Origin: Natronohydrobacter sp.
GTDB taxonomy: Bacteria > Pseudomonadota > Alphaproteobacteria > Rhodobacterales > Rhodobacteraceae
NCBI GenBank assembly: GCA_007123015.1
Contig: SKSL01000181.1
Location: forward strand, 1-24,678
Length of the DNA stretch: 24,678 bases
Direction of reading: 5' to 3'
Positions 7,307 through 15,118 of this stretch are shown one piece after another (the stretch's first letter is position 1; each line of letters starts with the position of its first letter). The notes under the pieces are model-generated. The model worked only from the letters and a program-made list of their open reading frames with translations, made no database searches and was not told the DNA's origin. The position numbers were made by a program, and so were the translations under genes.

Positions 7307-8125
7307 TTACAACAGCTTGCGATCCTCCCGTTTCACTTCGCACACACAACTGGTCACAGTGTCGCCGTCGCTATCTGCGCCCAGCTCCACCACTCGCAGG
7401 CTGAAGATTACCTCGCCGCCTGCCGGGTAGTCACGTTGCTTAGTCGCGCGGGCCTTGCGGGTGCCGTCTTCATCGCGCGTCAACACAATTTCGGTATCCA
7501 CTGCGGCTCGCAGGCTGGAATGCCCGCGCGCGCCCTTGGCCGCGTCCTTGCCGCTGTGGTGGATCAGCATACAGTGCGCCCCTGTCACCTGCCGGACGTG
7601 ATCCACGCTGCGCATCAGCGCGGCGATGTCTGGGGCGCTATTCTCATCAGCGCCGCCCATGACTCGGGCCATCGTGTCGAAGATGATCAGCCGGTAGGGG
7701 CCGTGCGTTGCAGTCAGGTGCAGTATCACCTCTGCAAGGGCCGCAGCGTCCGGGTTCCTGCCGGTCAGGACCATTTGACCAGGCAACACCCAGAAGCGGG
7801 CCTTTCGGGCAACCATGCGGTTCGCGAACATGGCCCCGCCCTCTGCCGCCACATACAGCAAGCCGCCCTGATTAACGCGACTTTCGCCCCATGCGTGGCC
7901 CTCAAAAACATGGTGCGCAAGATCGATTGCCCAGAAGGTCTTTCCGACGTTCGCATCGCCATAGAAAACAGACACAGCGCTCTGATCAAGCCAGCCCTTC
8001 ACAACGTAGGGGCGGTCAAGCTGCGCGCGCAGATCGACGCCTGGGGTCGCGCGGGCCAGCAGTGCCGTCGCTGCCTGTGTCAGGCGCGGTTTGAGCTGCT
8101 TAACCTTGTCGAAGGCGTCACTCAT
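7307..8125 (-). CDS. RepA/DnaB-like hexameric replication ATPase
   Basis: This 272-residue AAA/RecA-fold ATPase shows Walker A GDANVGKT (residues 56-63), Walker B RLIIFDTMAR (145-154), the histidine sensor LIHHSGKDAAKGARGHSSLRAAVD (187-210) and a C-terminal KQRDYPAGGEVIFSLRVVELG. These are the marks of plasmid RepA/phage replicative-helicase ATPases (AAA_25 group), which load at or unwind an origin. It starts inside the stop of the upstream gene (ATGA at 8122-8125). In this element it is the only replication gene and would let excised DNA multiply. All motifs are intact, in contrast to the head genes. Confidence 0.85.
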   Translation of the reverse strand: MSDAFDKVKQLKPRLTQAATALLARATPGVDLRAQLDRPYVVKGWLDQSAVSVFYGDANVGKTFWAIDLAHHVFEGHAWGESRVNQGGLLYVAAEGGAMFANRMVARKARFWVLPGQMVLTGRNPDAAALAEVILHLTATHGPYRLIIFDTMARVMGGADENSAPDIAALMRSVDHVRQVTGAHCMLIHHSGKDAAKGARGHSSLRAAVDTEIVLTRDEDGTRKARATKQRDYPAGGEVIFSLRVVELGADSDGDTVTSCVCEVKREDRKLL

Positions 8126-8601
8126 GCTAAGCTCACTTGGCCCCAGTGCAAAAACCGTAGGCGGTTTTCAAACGGTAAAGAAGAAAAGAGCGTGCGCAGT
8201 AAGCCCTTCCGCTGATCCAAATGCAGGGCGCGGCCTTGCAGCTCGGCCTCCACGGCCTCGGCCATCGCCACCAGTTCGGCCTCTCCTGCGTGCTTGGCCC
8301 AGTCCTGCGCGGCGCTTGGGTCGAGGGCTTCCGACTGGGGCATGCCCGCGTGAAGATCGATCAGCGCCGCTGTCATGAGCGGGCGCGCGTCTTCGGGGTC
8401 TGCCAGCGCGATGCATTCGGCCAGATCAGCCGCGCGGCGCATGCGCAGGGCGGTGTTGACGTGTTTCCAGTTCACCAGATCGGGAATTTTTCCAGTGTTT
8501 TCAATGGCACGATTGTCCGGGTTCGCCGGACTATCCAATTGATTTATTTCTTCCGGCTTAATCCCTCCGGGCCTACCACGCCCCCGCGCACCATTCGTCA
8601 C
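8122..8601 (-). CDS. hypothetical protein upstream of the RepA-like ATPase
   Basis: A protein of about 159 residues with a basic N-terminus (NGARGRGRPGGIKPEE) and a helical body rich in Ala, Glu and Leu (AADLAECIALADPEDARPLMTAALIDLHAGMP; AELVAMAEAVEAELQG). I chose GTG 8601 because CAGGG lies six bases upstream; a TTG at 8607 is also open. Its stop overlaps the ATPase start by four bases, so the two are coupled. It may be a partner of the ATPase (a loader, primase cofactor or copy control), but no family is recognised. It begins only about 25 bases after the chromosomal hydrolase stop, close to the element's right edge. Confidence 0.65.
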   Translation of the reverse strand: MTNGARGRGRPGGIKPEEINQLDSPANPDNRAIENTGKIPDLVNWKHVNTALRMRRAADLAECIALADPEDARPLMTAALIDLHAGMPQSEALDPSAAQDWAKHAGEAELVAMAEAVEAELQGRALHLDQRKGLLRTLFSSLPFENRLRFLHWGQVSLA

Positions 8602-8625
8602 CCGCAACCCTGCAGGACCTTGCGG

Positions 8626-10293
8626 TCACTCCTGATGCAAGGCCGCACGATCCGCCACAAGCGCTTGCAGTCGCGCCTCGGGCCAGTCCTGCAGATCCAT
8701 CAGCATCGCCCAGGCCCGCGCGTAGCTGGCGAAGTCATAGCTATGCCCAAAGCCGTCCGGGGGTTTCACGGCCGTCATGATATCCACGACCAGCTGCAGG
8801 GACGTGACAATCGGCAACCAGTGAAACCCGGGCGAGACATCCGGCCCGCGCGGCGCAGCCATCCAGTCAGGCCGCCGCCAGGTTGCGCGCGGGTCAAAGA
8901 ACACCACAGCATCACTGGCATGTTGCAAATAAAGAATACGGAACCTGCCCCAGGGCGCAGTGACATCCGATGTCAGACCCGTCTGGTTCATGAAGCGCAC
9001 AGCGCTGCCATCGCGGAAACTGGGCAGCCAGGCCGGTGAGCCGGGATTGCGGTTGCGCGTTACATCCAGCCATGTCGGGCTGCCAAACGGCGGACCGACC
9101 CAAAGCGCCCCATTGAACGAATCGCCCACAACCTGATGCAGATCATGGCTCAGATCCGAGTTCAATGACCCCAGGCTCAGCCCGTTCAGATACAGTGCGG
9201 GTCGGCGCTCTGCAGGCAAGTCGCGCCAATGATCATAGACGGCCGAGAAGACGGCCCGCGCCGTTTCGACACCATATTCCGGATCTGTCAGAAGCGCGAT
9301 CCAGCTGGCCAGATAGGAATATTGCACCGACACTGTCGCCACATCCCCGCCCAGCAGATATTCAAGGGCCTGTTGCCCCGCCGGATCGACCCAGCCTGTG
9401 CCCGTGGGCGTGGCAATCACCAGCGTACCGCGCGAAAATGCGTCAATCCGCAGCAATTCCTCCAGCGCGAGCTGCGCGCGGGCCACTGGGTCCGGGGCCG
9501 AGCTGAGGCCGACATAGACGCGCAAGGGCTCCTGCGCTGCGGCTCCGGTCAGGTCTGCGATCTGCGCCTGATCGGGACCCGCAGCTATCATCGCACGCCC
9601 CGTGCGGCCCAAACTTTCCCACGGGATCAGGGATTCGATTGCGCCTGTCTTGAGCGCGCCTTGCGGGTGCGGGCTGGAGTCTTCAAATCGTCCATCAAGA
9701 CCCGCATAGATGGTATCTGCGGCATTCAGTGCATTGCGGATGATCACCCCATTCCCAACATTCCAGAACAGGATCGCTGTCAGCAGCAGCGAGATCAGAA
9801 GCGCCTGCGGACCCGGCAGGATCCGCGCGAATTTGGCCGACAAGCGCCGGACCAGCCAACTGACCAGGCGCACAGACCACAGCAGGATCAGAAACACAGC
9901 CAGCGCCCCGCTCGCGATCGAAAACGGGCGGGCCGTCTCGACCGGGGGCATGGACAGCAACAGGCGCAAACCGTTTTGCCAGTCCGACGCCATCCAGAGC
10001 GTCACGATGGCCGCGACCAAACACAGCGACACAGTCGCGATCCGCACCCGCTTTAACCAGACCGGACGCAAAAGCGGCAGTTGCAAGCGGTCCCAGACCG
10101 CGGCGATCAGACGCCCGACCGCGTATCCTGCGGCCAGACTGAACCCGCTCAGGATCGCCTGAACAGCAGTGTCACGCGGCACCAGGCTTGGGGTCAGCGA
10201 CATGGCGAAAAACAAACTCGCCAAGGGCACGGCGATGACCAGAGGCTGGGGCAGAAGGATCCTTGGCAAATCTCGCATCAGACCCTCGGTCAC
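8626..10293 (-). CDS. membrane alpha/beta-hydrolase (Abhydrolase_9 family)
   Basis: This 555-residue protein has four or five hydrophobic segments in residues 1-185 (for example PLVIAVPLASLFFAMSL, VSLCLVAAIVTLWMA, ALAVFLILLWSVRLVSWLV, ALLISLLLTAILFWNVG). A soluble hydrolase domain follows, with RVYVGLSSAPDP (258-269), the characteristic ATPTGTGWVDP (294-304) and the nucleophile elbow GLSLGS (371-376, Ser373), ending GHSYD and a helical tail. This two-part layout is that of Abhydrolase_9_N plus Abhydrolase_9 proteins, whose substrate is not known. The ATG overlaps the stop of the antiporter gene by four bases, so it is the last gene of a leftward unit. Confidence 0.85.
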   Translation of the reverse strand: MTEGLMRDLPRILLPQPLVIAVPLASLFFAMSLTPSLVPRDTAVQAILSGFSLAAGYAVGRLIAAVWDRLQLPLLRPVWLKRVRIATVSLCLVAAIVTLWMASDWQNGLRLLLSMPPVETARPFSIASGALAVFLILLWSVRLVSWLVRRLSAKFARILPGPQALLISLLLTAILFWNVGNGVIIRNALNAADTIYAGLDGRFEDSSPHPQGALKTGAIESLIPWESLGRTGRAMIAAGPDQAQIADLTGAAAQEPLRVYVGLSSAPDPVARAQLALEELLRIDAFSRGTLVIATPTGTGWVDPAGQQALEYLLGGDVATVSVQYSYLASWIALLTDPEYGVETARAVFSAVYDHWRDLPAERRPALYLNGLSLGSLNSDLSHDLHQVVGDSFNGALWVGPPFGSPTWLDVTRNRNPGSPAWLPSFRDGSAVRFMNQTGLTSDVTAPWGRFRILYLQHASDAVVFFDPRATWRRPDWMAAPRGPDVSPGFHWLPIVTSLQLVVDIMTAVKPPDGFGHSYDFASYARAWAMLMDLQDWPEARLQALVADRAALHQE

Positions 10294-11369
10294 GGCATTG
10301 CGGAAAGCGTCAGGAACGCCCCGAAAATCACCAGATGCACCCCCCCTTGCAGGATCGTGCTGCGCCCCATCGCCAGCGAGAGTGTCGCCATGAACAGCGA
10401 AAGCACCAGCAAGACGATATGCTCGGCTTCAAGCCCAAGCGTCAGCGGCTGCCCCAGATAGATCGACAGGATCGCCACTGTGGGGATGGTCAGACAGATA
10501 CTCGCCAGGGCAGAGCCCAGCGCCAGATTAAGGCTGGTCTGGATCCGGTCCTCGCGCGCAGCCCGCAGCGCCGCTGTGCCTTCGGGCAGCAGAACTGTCA
10601 TGGCAATCGCGACGCCCACCAGGGCTGCGGGCAAGCCTGCACGGGTCACGGCGTGCTCGACAGTCGGGGCCAGCGTCTCGGCCATCAGCACGACGGCCAA
10701 CAGGGCCAGCGGCAGCAACACCAGCGCCGCCCCCATCTGCCGCTTGCCGGGTTTGGGGCCTGCGATTTCAGTGGGGCGGGGATCGGTGAAATCACTGCGA
10801 TGCCGGACCATCTGAACAAACAGAAACAACCCGTAGAGCGCGAGCGAGGTAATCGCCACGAAGATCAATTGCGGTGGCGCATAGACCGGACCCGGCTCGG
10901 CAATGGTGAAATTGGGCAGGACCAGCGCCAGAACAGCGACTGTCCCCAGAACGGCAAGCGCTGCTGTCGCCCCGCGCGCCTGAAATTCCTGCTCACGAAA
11001 GCGCAGGCCGCCAGTCAGCAGACACAGCCCCACGATTCCGTTCAGAACGATCATGATCGCTGCAAAGACTGTATCGCGCGCGACCTCACTGGTGCCCGGC
11101 GGCGCGTTCAGCAGAACCGAGACGATCAGCGCCACTTCGATGATGGTGACTGCGATGGCCAGCAAAATGGCCCCATAGGGATCGCCCAGCCGATGCGCGA
11201 TGGTTTCAGCGTGGTAGACGGCCGAAAAGACCGCAGCGAAAAGCAGGGCCGTCAAAGGGATCAGAAGCACGCCGCCCAATGGCCCCGCGCTGGTCGCTGC
11301 GACCACCCCGACACTGACCAGCGTTGCCGGCGGGATCAGGATCGACCAGAGAGGGGTTTTCGTTTGCAA
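10290..11369 (-). CDS. chaA: Ca2+/H+ antiporter, ChaA-like (CaCA family)
   Basis: A protein of about 359 residues with ten to eleven membrane helices. The two inverted alpha repeats of cation/Ca2+ exchangers are visible: GAILLAIAVTIIEVALIVSVLL (first, with the conserved Glu) and AALVGVAIAMTVLLPEGTAALRAA (second, PEG motif). A hydrophilic loop (HRSDFTDPRPTEIAGPKPGKRQ) divides the halves. It would export Ca2+, and perhaps Na+ or K+, across the inner membrane against H+. I placed the start at TTG 11369 because the in-frame ATG at 11462 lies 83 bases inside the upstream gene and would add a non-hydrophobic Cys-rich leader; the ribosome site is weak, so the start is uncertain. Confidence 0.82.
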   Translation of the reverse strand: MQTKTPLWSILIPPATLVSVGVVAATSAGPLGGVLLIPLTALLFAAVFSAVYHAETIAHRLGDPYGAILLAIAVTIIEVALIVSVLLNAPPGTSEVARDTVFAAIMIVLNGIVGLCLLTGGLRFREQEFQARGATAALAVLGTVAVLALVLPNFTIAEPGPVYAPPQLIFVAITSLALYGLFLFVQMVRHRSDFTDPRPTEIAGPKPGKRQMGAALVLLPLALLAVVLMAETLAPTVEHAVTRAGLPAALVGVAIAMTVLLPEGTAALRAAREDRIQTSLNLALGSALASICLTIPTVAILSIYLGQPLTLGLEAEHIVLLVLSLFMATLSLAMGRSTILQGGVHLVIFGAFLTLSAMP

Positions 11370-11379
11370 GACCTGACTA

Positions 11380-12441
11380 TCAATCCGCTGGTTGAAACAC
11401 GAACGCGGCAGCGGGTTCGAACAATTCGGACACTTCGCCAGACAAGATGCGCTCCATATCAACCCCGAGATCGAGCTTCTTGACTTCAGCCCCGTCTGTC
11501 AAGTCAAGCGCGTCCAGATCGACCCAGAACACACTTGGCGAAATCACCGACTCGACATAATAGCGTCGGTCCTTCTGATCCGCGACGACACGCCAGCGCG
11601 TGGTGGACAGGTTCGGCTGATCGGCAATCGAAATCCCCCAAGGCACCGATGTCTGTCGGATCACGCTGAAAACTGAAGCCGCCGCGATGCGCGGATCGTC
11701 GCTCTGCACAACAGAATTGATATAGAAACTCGCCCGCACGAAGCGATCCGCAGCGCGCACTGTGCCGGGCATGAATTCGCGCGGGTTCACGGCGTTCCAG
11801 TATTCCAGAATGGCCTTTTGCCGGTCAAATGTCGGCTCATTGGTCATCACCTGATAGCTGCGATCATGCCAGATCACCATCTCGCCATCGACGAATTCGA
11901 TGATCGCACTGTCGCCAGTCGCATCTGACATCGAGATATGGACAGTAGCCGCGCGTCCGGGCGGGCCCACGGGAACCTCTCCGCCTGCGACCAGCACTGG
12001 ATTATCCTGCAGATCGGCGACCGCGTCAGCGACTGTGGCGTAGCGGTCCAGCAGATATTGCGGAAAGACCGAGAGCGAAATGCGTGGGGTCACCCCGTCA
12101 TCTTCGGGATAGGTGGCCTCGACTTCCCAAAGCAGATTGACCACCAGACCGGCCTCGTTCAGTCCGTCAGCGGTCGCGATGTCATAGCCAGACGTGATCA
12201 GACTGCCGAATTCCGCCACCCATTCGACGGATCGCTCGCCCGCAGCCCCATCCCGTGCCACCCCGCGCGGCATCGCCCAGAGATTGCTGACCATCGGCAT
12301 TTTCCAGTCCATGCTGCGCCCGGTCAGGATGCGATCCTCTGGCCCGTGATACACAGCGCGGGTGCAGGCGCTCGCAAGATCGGCAGTCAGCATCCCCGCA
12401 GCACAGACGACAGACAAAACTGTCTTCGACCAAATTGGCAT
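11380..12441 (-). CDS. linear amide C-N hydrolase (choloylglycine hydrolase/penicillin V acylase type)
   Basis: This 353-residue Ntn-hydrolase has a signal peptide (MPIWSKTVLSVVCAAGMLTADLASA) ending directly before Cys26, so cleavage itself would expose the catalytic N-terminal cysteine (CTRAVYHG). Arg42 and Asp45 in GRSMDW and the NLLWE segment match conserved positions of bile-salt hydrolases and Gram-negative penicillin V acylases. It would act in the periplasm on linear amides; substrates in free-living bacteria include acyl-homoserine lactones and penicillin V, but none can be assigned here. It lies between the beta-barrel gene and the antiporter gene, with a gap of only 10 bases to the latter. 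Confidence 0.88.
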   Translation of the reverse strand: MPIWSKTVLSVVCAAGMLTADLASACTRAVYHGPEDRILTGRSMDWKMPMVSNLWAMPRGVARDGAAGERSVEWVAEFGSLITSGYDIATADGLNEAGLVVNLLWEVEATYPEDDGVTPRISLSVFPQYLLDRYATVADAVADLQDNPVLVAGGEVPVGPPGRAATVHISMSDATGDSAIIEFVDGEMVIWHDRSYQVMTNEPTFDRQKAILEYWNAVNPREFMPGTVRAADRFVRASFYINSVVQSDDPRIAAASVFSVIRQTSVPWGISIADQPNLSTTRWRVVADQKDRRYYVESVISPSVFWVDLDALDLTDGAEVKKLDLGVDMERILSGEVSELFEPAAAFVFQPAD

Positions 12442-12500
12442 TACGGATCCCCCTTAATCATGCTGGAACCCGCGCCACCCCGGCAGCAGGTGCACAAATG

Positions 12501-13259
12501 TCAAAACCGGAAACTCGCCCCGACGATCGGACCGCCCATGCGCATGTCGAACCGCGCCCCGCCACTGCGGTAATCGACCTGAAGGTGGCGAAATCCCACA
12601 GACAAAAAGGTATTATCGCGCAATTCATAGTTTACTGTGCCCAGAACCTGCGCTGTGCTCCGCGATCCGACCCCGAAACCGCCAATATCAGCGTAAAGCA
12701 GGCTCGACCAACCCGGCGCAAGCTGCAGATTGGCGCGCGCGGCAAGGATCGGGTCCGTAAAGCTGACCGAGCGCGTGGCCGAAGCAATGCCTGTTGCGCC
12801 CACATCGCCCCGGACATGCCAATGGCGCGCCCCTGCCAGAAGATCAATCGTCGCCGAAGGGGATGCATTGACCCGATACCCTGCAAGCGCCGTCGCAGAG
12901 CTTTGGCGCAGTTTGGCAGAGCCTGCGACCGGGCCAGGCAGCGGCGGCCCTGACACTGTGCCACTGCGCGAAGATGTCGATGTGCTGAAATCGCCCAGGA
13001 AAACCAGATTTCCATGCCGCGCGAAGGCGGAAATGAAAAAGGCCGTGTCCAGATCTTGCAAAATGCTTGAAAAAGATTTGCTGACCGAGATTTGCGGACC
13101 ACCGGCAACAGGTCGCATATCGCCACCGACCCCCGTGGCCCAGGCATAGGGTGTGATCTGCACCACAGTGTCGGCCCCCGTCTGCGCCTGTGCGGCACTG
13201 ATCAGAGCGCCAAGGCCGACAGCAGACGCGATCCAAGGCCGTATGAGCGATTTAATCAT
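12501..13259 (-). CDS. outer-membrane beta-barrel protein
   Basis: The 252-residue protein has a Sec signal peptide (MIKSLIRPWIASAVGLGALISAAQA, cleavage near residue 25). After it come alternating short strands such as VVQITPYAWATGVGGDM, SATALAGYRVNASPSATIDLLAGARHW, WSSLLYADIGGFGVGS, VNYELRDNTFLSVGFRHLQVDY, and a terminal phenylalanine (IVGASFRF) as required by the BAM insertion machinery. The layout suggests a small barrel of 8-10 strands, the type often called 'OmpW/OmpA-like' or DUF-type barrels, without a plug domain. It follows the amidohydrolase gene after 16 bases, so the pair is probably cotranscribed. The transported or bound molecule is unknown. Confidence 0.8.
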   Translation of the reverse strand: MIKSLIRPWIASAVGLGALISAAQAQTGADTVVQITPYAWATGVGGDMRPVAGGPQISVSKSFSSILQDLDTAFFISAFARHGNLVFLGDFSTSTSSRSGTVSGPPLPGPVAGSAKLRQSSATALAGYRVNASPSATIDLLAGARHWHVRGDVGATGIASATRSVSFTDPILAARANLQLAPGWSSLLYADIGGFGVGSRSTAQVLGTVNYELRDNTFLSVGFRHLQVDYRSGGARFDMRMGGPIVGASFRF

Positions 13260-13275
13260 GCGCAGTCCTTCCCGG

Positions 13276-14739
13276 TTAACTCAACATGTCCTTGACGATA
13301 CGCCCGTCTTTCATGATCAGATTAATCCGGCCCTGCGGATCATCCAGCCAGTCAAGCCCCGCTTCCGGGTCTTCGTCCACCACCAGAAGATCCGCCAGCG
13401 CCCCTTCGGCAATCACCCCCAAAGCCCCGTCATAGGGCGCACGCGCGCCCGACATGCCCAGCAATTCCCCGGCCCGGCCAGTGGCTGTGCGCAGTGCTTC
13501 AAGCGGCGACATGAACCGCGCGAATTTCGCAAGCTGGCGGCCTTGGCTGGACGTGCCAGCCGGATTGAACAGGATATCCGTTCCAAAGGCGAAAGGCACA
13601 TCATAGGTCTTGGCAAGCTCAAAGGCCCGCGCTGTGCCCGCCGCCACTTCCAACTGTTTCGCGCGCTGGATGGGATCGGATTTCGGATTGGCATCCTCGT
13701 CATCAAGGAAAGGTTGCAGTGACCACCACACCCCCTGATCCGCCATCAGACGCACTGTGTCTTCATCGGCAAGCTGCCCATGCTCGATGGATTTCACCCC
13801 GGCCGCGATCGCGCGCCGGATCCCGCCGGGCGAGTAGACATGGGCGCAGACATATGTGCCCCAGTCCTCGGCCGCTTCCACCGCTGCGCGCATCTCGCGT
13901 TCGGTGAACTGGACCGATTCCAGCGGATCATAAAGCGAGGATACCCCACCCCCGGCCATGATCTTGATCTGGCTTGCCCCTTTCATCAATTGCTCGCGCG
14001 TCGCACGCAGTACCATATCCGCGCCATCTGCGATCAGCGCCACGCCCTGCTGCTCGATATAGCTGGGCGGCGTCGACGGAAAGCGCGGCAGGTCCGAGCG
14101 CAGGCGGAAATCGCCATGGCCCGAAGTCTGCGAAATCATCGCCCCTGACGGAAAGATGCGCGGCCCCGCCACAACCCCGCGATCAATCGCCATCTGCAGA
14201 CCGAAAGCAGGCCCACCGACATCGCGCACTGTGGTAAAGCCACGCTGCAATGTGGCCCCGGCTTCGCGTCCTGCCATCAGATGCACAAAGCCGATATCCT
14301 GCGTCATCGCCGCAAGCTGCGACACCGCCACTAGCGTCGAATGCCAATGCGCGTCAATCAGCCCCGGTATGACCGAACGCCCGCCACAATCGATGATCTG
14401 GGCGTCATCGGGCCGCTCATCCTGCGACAGGAAGCCCGCGATCCGATTGCCGCGGATCAGGATATTGCGCCCTTCCTGCATCGCCAGCGTGGTCCCGTCG
14501 AAAAACCGCAGATTGCGCAGCAAAAGAGGGCGCGCAGGCGTTTGGGCCCGGACCTCGGTCGGGGCAAGACCAAAGCCTGCGAACATTCCAACCACAGCGC
14601 CCATGCCCCCGATCATCTGACGGCGCGAGATATCCGCCTCCAGCCGGGCATAGGCCGCGCGGGCTTGCGGAGAACCGCACAGACACGGATCAATCCCGGC
14701 GGCACGCGCCGTTTCGGGATCGAGGCAGACAACACACAT
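13276..14739 (-). CDS. Tat-exported metal-dependent amidohydrolase
   Basis: The 487-residue enzyme of the imidazolonepropionase/prolidase-like amidohydrolase group has metal ligands HWH (131-133) in GLIDAHWHS, Lys259 (QIKIMAGGG), His300 (CAHVYSP), His320 (IEHG) and Asp388 (FGTDI). A twin-arginine signal, SRRQMIGGMGAVVGMFAGFGL (from residue 38), ends near VRAQ. Before it lie four cysteines, CVVCLDP and CLCG, an unusual N-terminal region. I chose ATG 14739 because GAAAGG lies seven bases upstream; ATG 14853 would add 38 residues with no good ribosome site. It would hydrolyse an amide, peptide or cyclic imide in the periplasm. It is the first gene of the leftward unit with the barrel and the Ntn hydrolase. 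Confidence 0.85.
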   Translation of the reverse strand: MCVVCLDPETARAAGIDPCLCGSPQARAAYARLEADISRRQMIGGMGAVVGMFAGFGLAPTEVRAQTPARPLLLRNLRFFDGTTLAMQEGRNILIRGNRIAGFLSQDERPDDAQIIDCGGRSVIPGLIDAHWHSTLVAVSQLAAMTQDIGFVHLMAGREAGATLQRGFTTVRDVGGPAFGLQMAIDRGVVAGPRIFPSGAMISQTSGHGDFRLRSDLPRFPSTPPSYIEQQGVALIADGADMVLRATREQLMKGASQIKIMAGGGVSSLYDPLESVQFTEREMRAAVEAAEDWGTYVCAHVYSPGGIRRAIAAGVKSIEHGQLADEDTVRLMADQGVWWSLQPFLDDEDANPKSDPIQRAKQLEVAAGTARAFELAKTYDVPFAFGTDILFNPAGTSSQGRQLAKFARFMSPLEALRTATGRAGELLGMSGARAPYDGALGVIAEGALADLLVVDEDPEAGLDWLDDPQGRINLIMKDGRIVKDMLS

Positions 14740-15118
14740 GGGCAAACCTTTCATTTCGAGCGCTCGGCAAAGCCGATCCAGATCGCGCGTTGGGGCAGAC
14801 CTGTCAGGGGTCAGGCCCCGTGCCTCCTTGATGCGGTAGACTGTCTGATTCATGCAACAGCTTTCTGATCACATTTGACCCTACTGCTTTGACAAGACTG
14901 CGCTGTGTGATCGCGGGCAGGTGGTTGCCCCACAAATCAGACCAAAGGCCGATAAGCACAACATGACCACAGGCAGGCTTGCGAACGCTCCCCATGTCGC
15001 GCAATGATACCCGGACGCGCTGTCAACGCGCCGTCAGGGACACCATGCAGCCGGCGAGGGCCTTGCGCGAAGGCATCTTGTCCCGACCACACCCGCGATG
15101 TGTGACACAGGAGGTATT
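14740..15118. other. divergent intergenic region
   Basis: This spacer separates the leftward hydrolase unit from the rightward AI-2E-family gene and must hold both promoters. I see no strong consensus promoter, palindrome or RNA gene. Up to 114 bases at its left end (14740-14853) could be coding if the amidohydrolase uses the earlier ATG. Confidence 0.5.

Larger units (their letters stand above)
1278..8607. mobile_element. integrated phage-derived element (degraded prophage or capsid-forming satellite)
   Basis: The unit holds integrase, AlpA/Xis, small control genes, an XRE regulator, cement protein, gpW-like connector, protease-capsid fusion, portal remnant, RepA-like ATPase and a hypothetical gene. 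All but the regulator are on the minus strand. Several genes overlap by ATGA, and the block is bounded by transposon debris on the left and a chromosomal hydrolase gene on the right. Tail, lysis, terminase and lysogeny-defence genes are absent. The exact ends are not resolved: the left end should lie between about 1180 and 1277 and the right end between about 8600 and 8625. I found no direct repeat of 10 bases or more shared by those two zones. Confidence 0.75.

Noticed and set aside
6944..8215. 423-codon plus-strand frame through the GC-rich gap and RepA gene
   Set aside because: Mostly antisense to the RepA-like ATPase, which has all its motifs; the remainder is low-complexity.
1180..8640. 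att direct repeats bounding the element
   Set aside because: I compared the left (about 1180-1300) and right (about 8500-8640) edges by eye and saw no shared stretch of 10 bases or more, so no att pair is claimed.
10263..11483. 406-codon open frame on the plus strand opposite the antiporter
   Set aside because: Its Gln/Arg/His-rich translation is the complement of a membrane protein gene with clear exchanger motifs.
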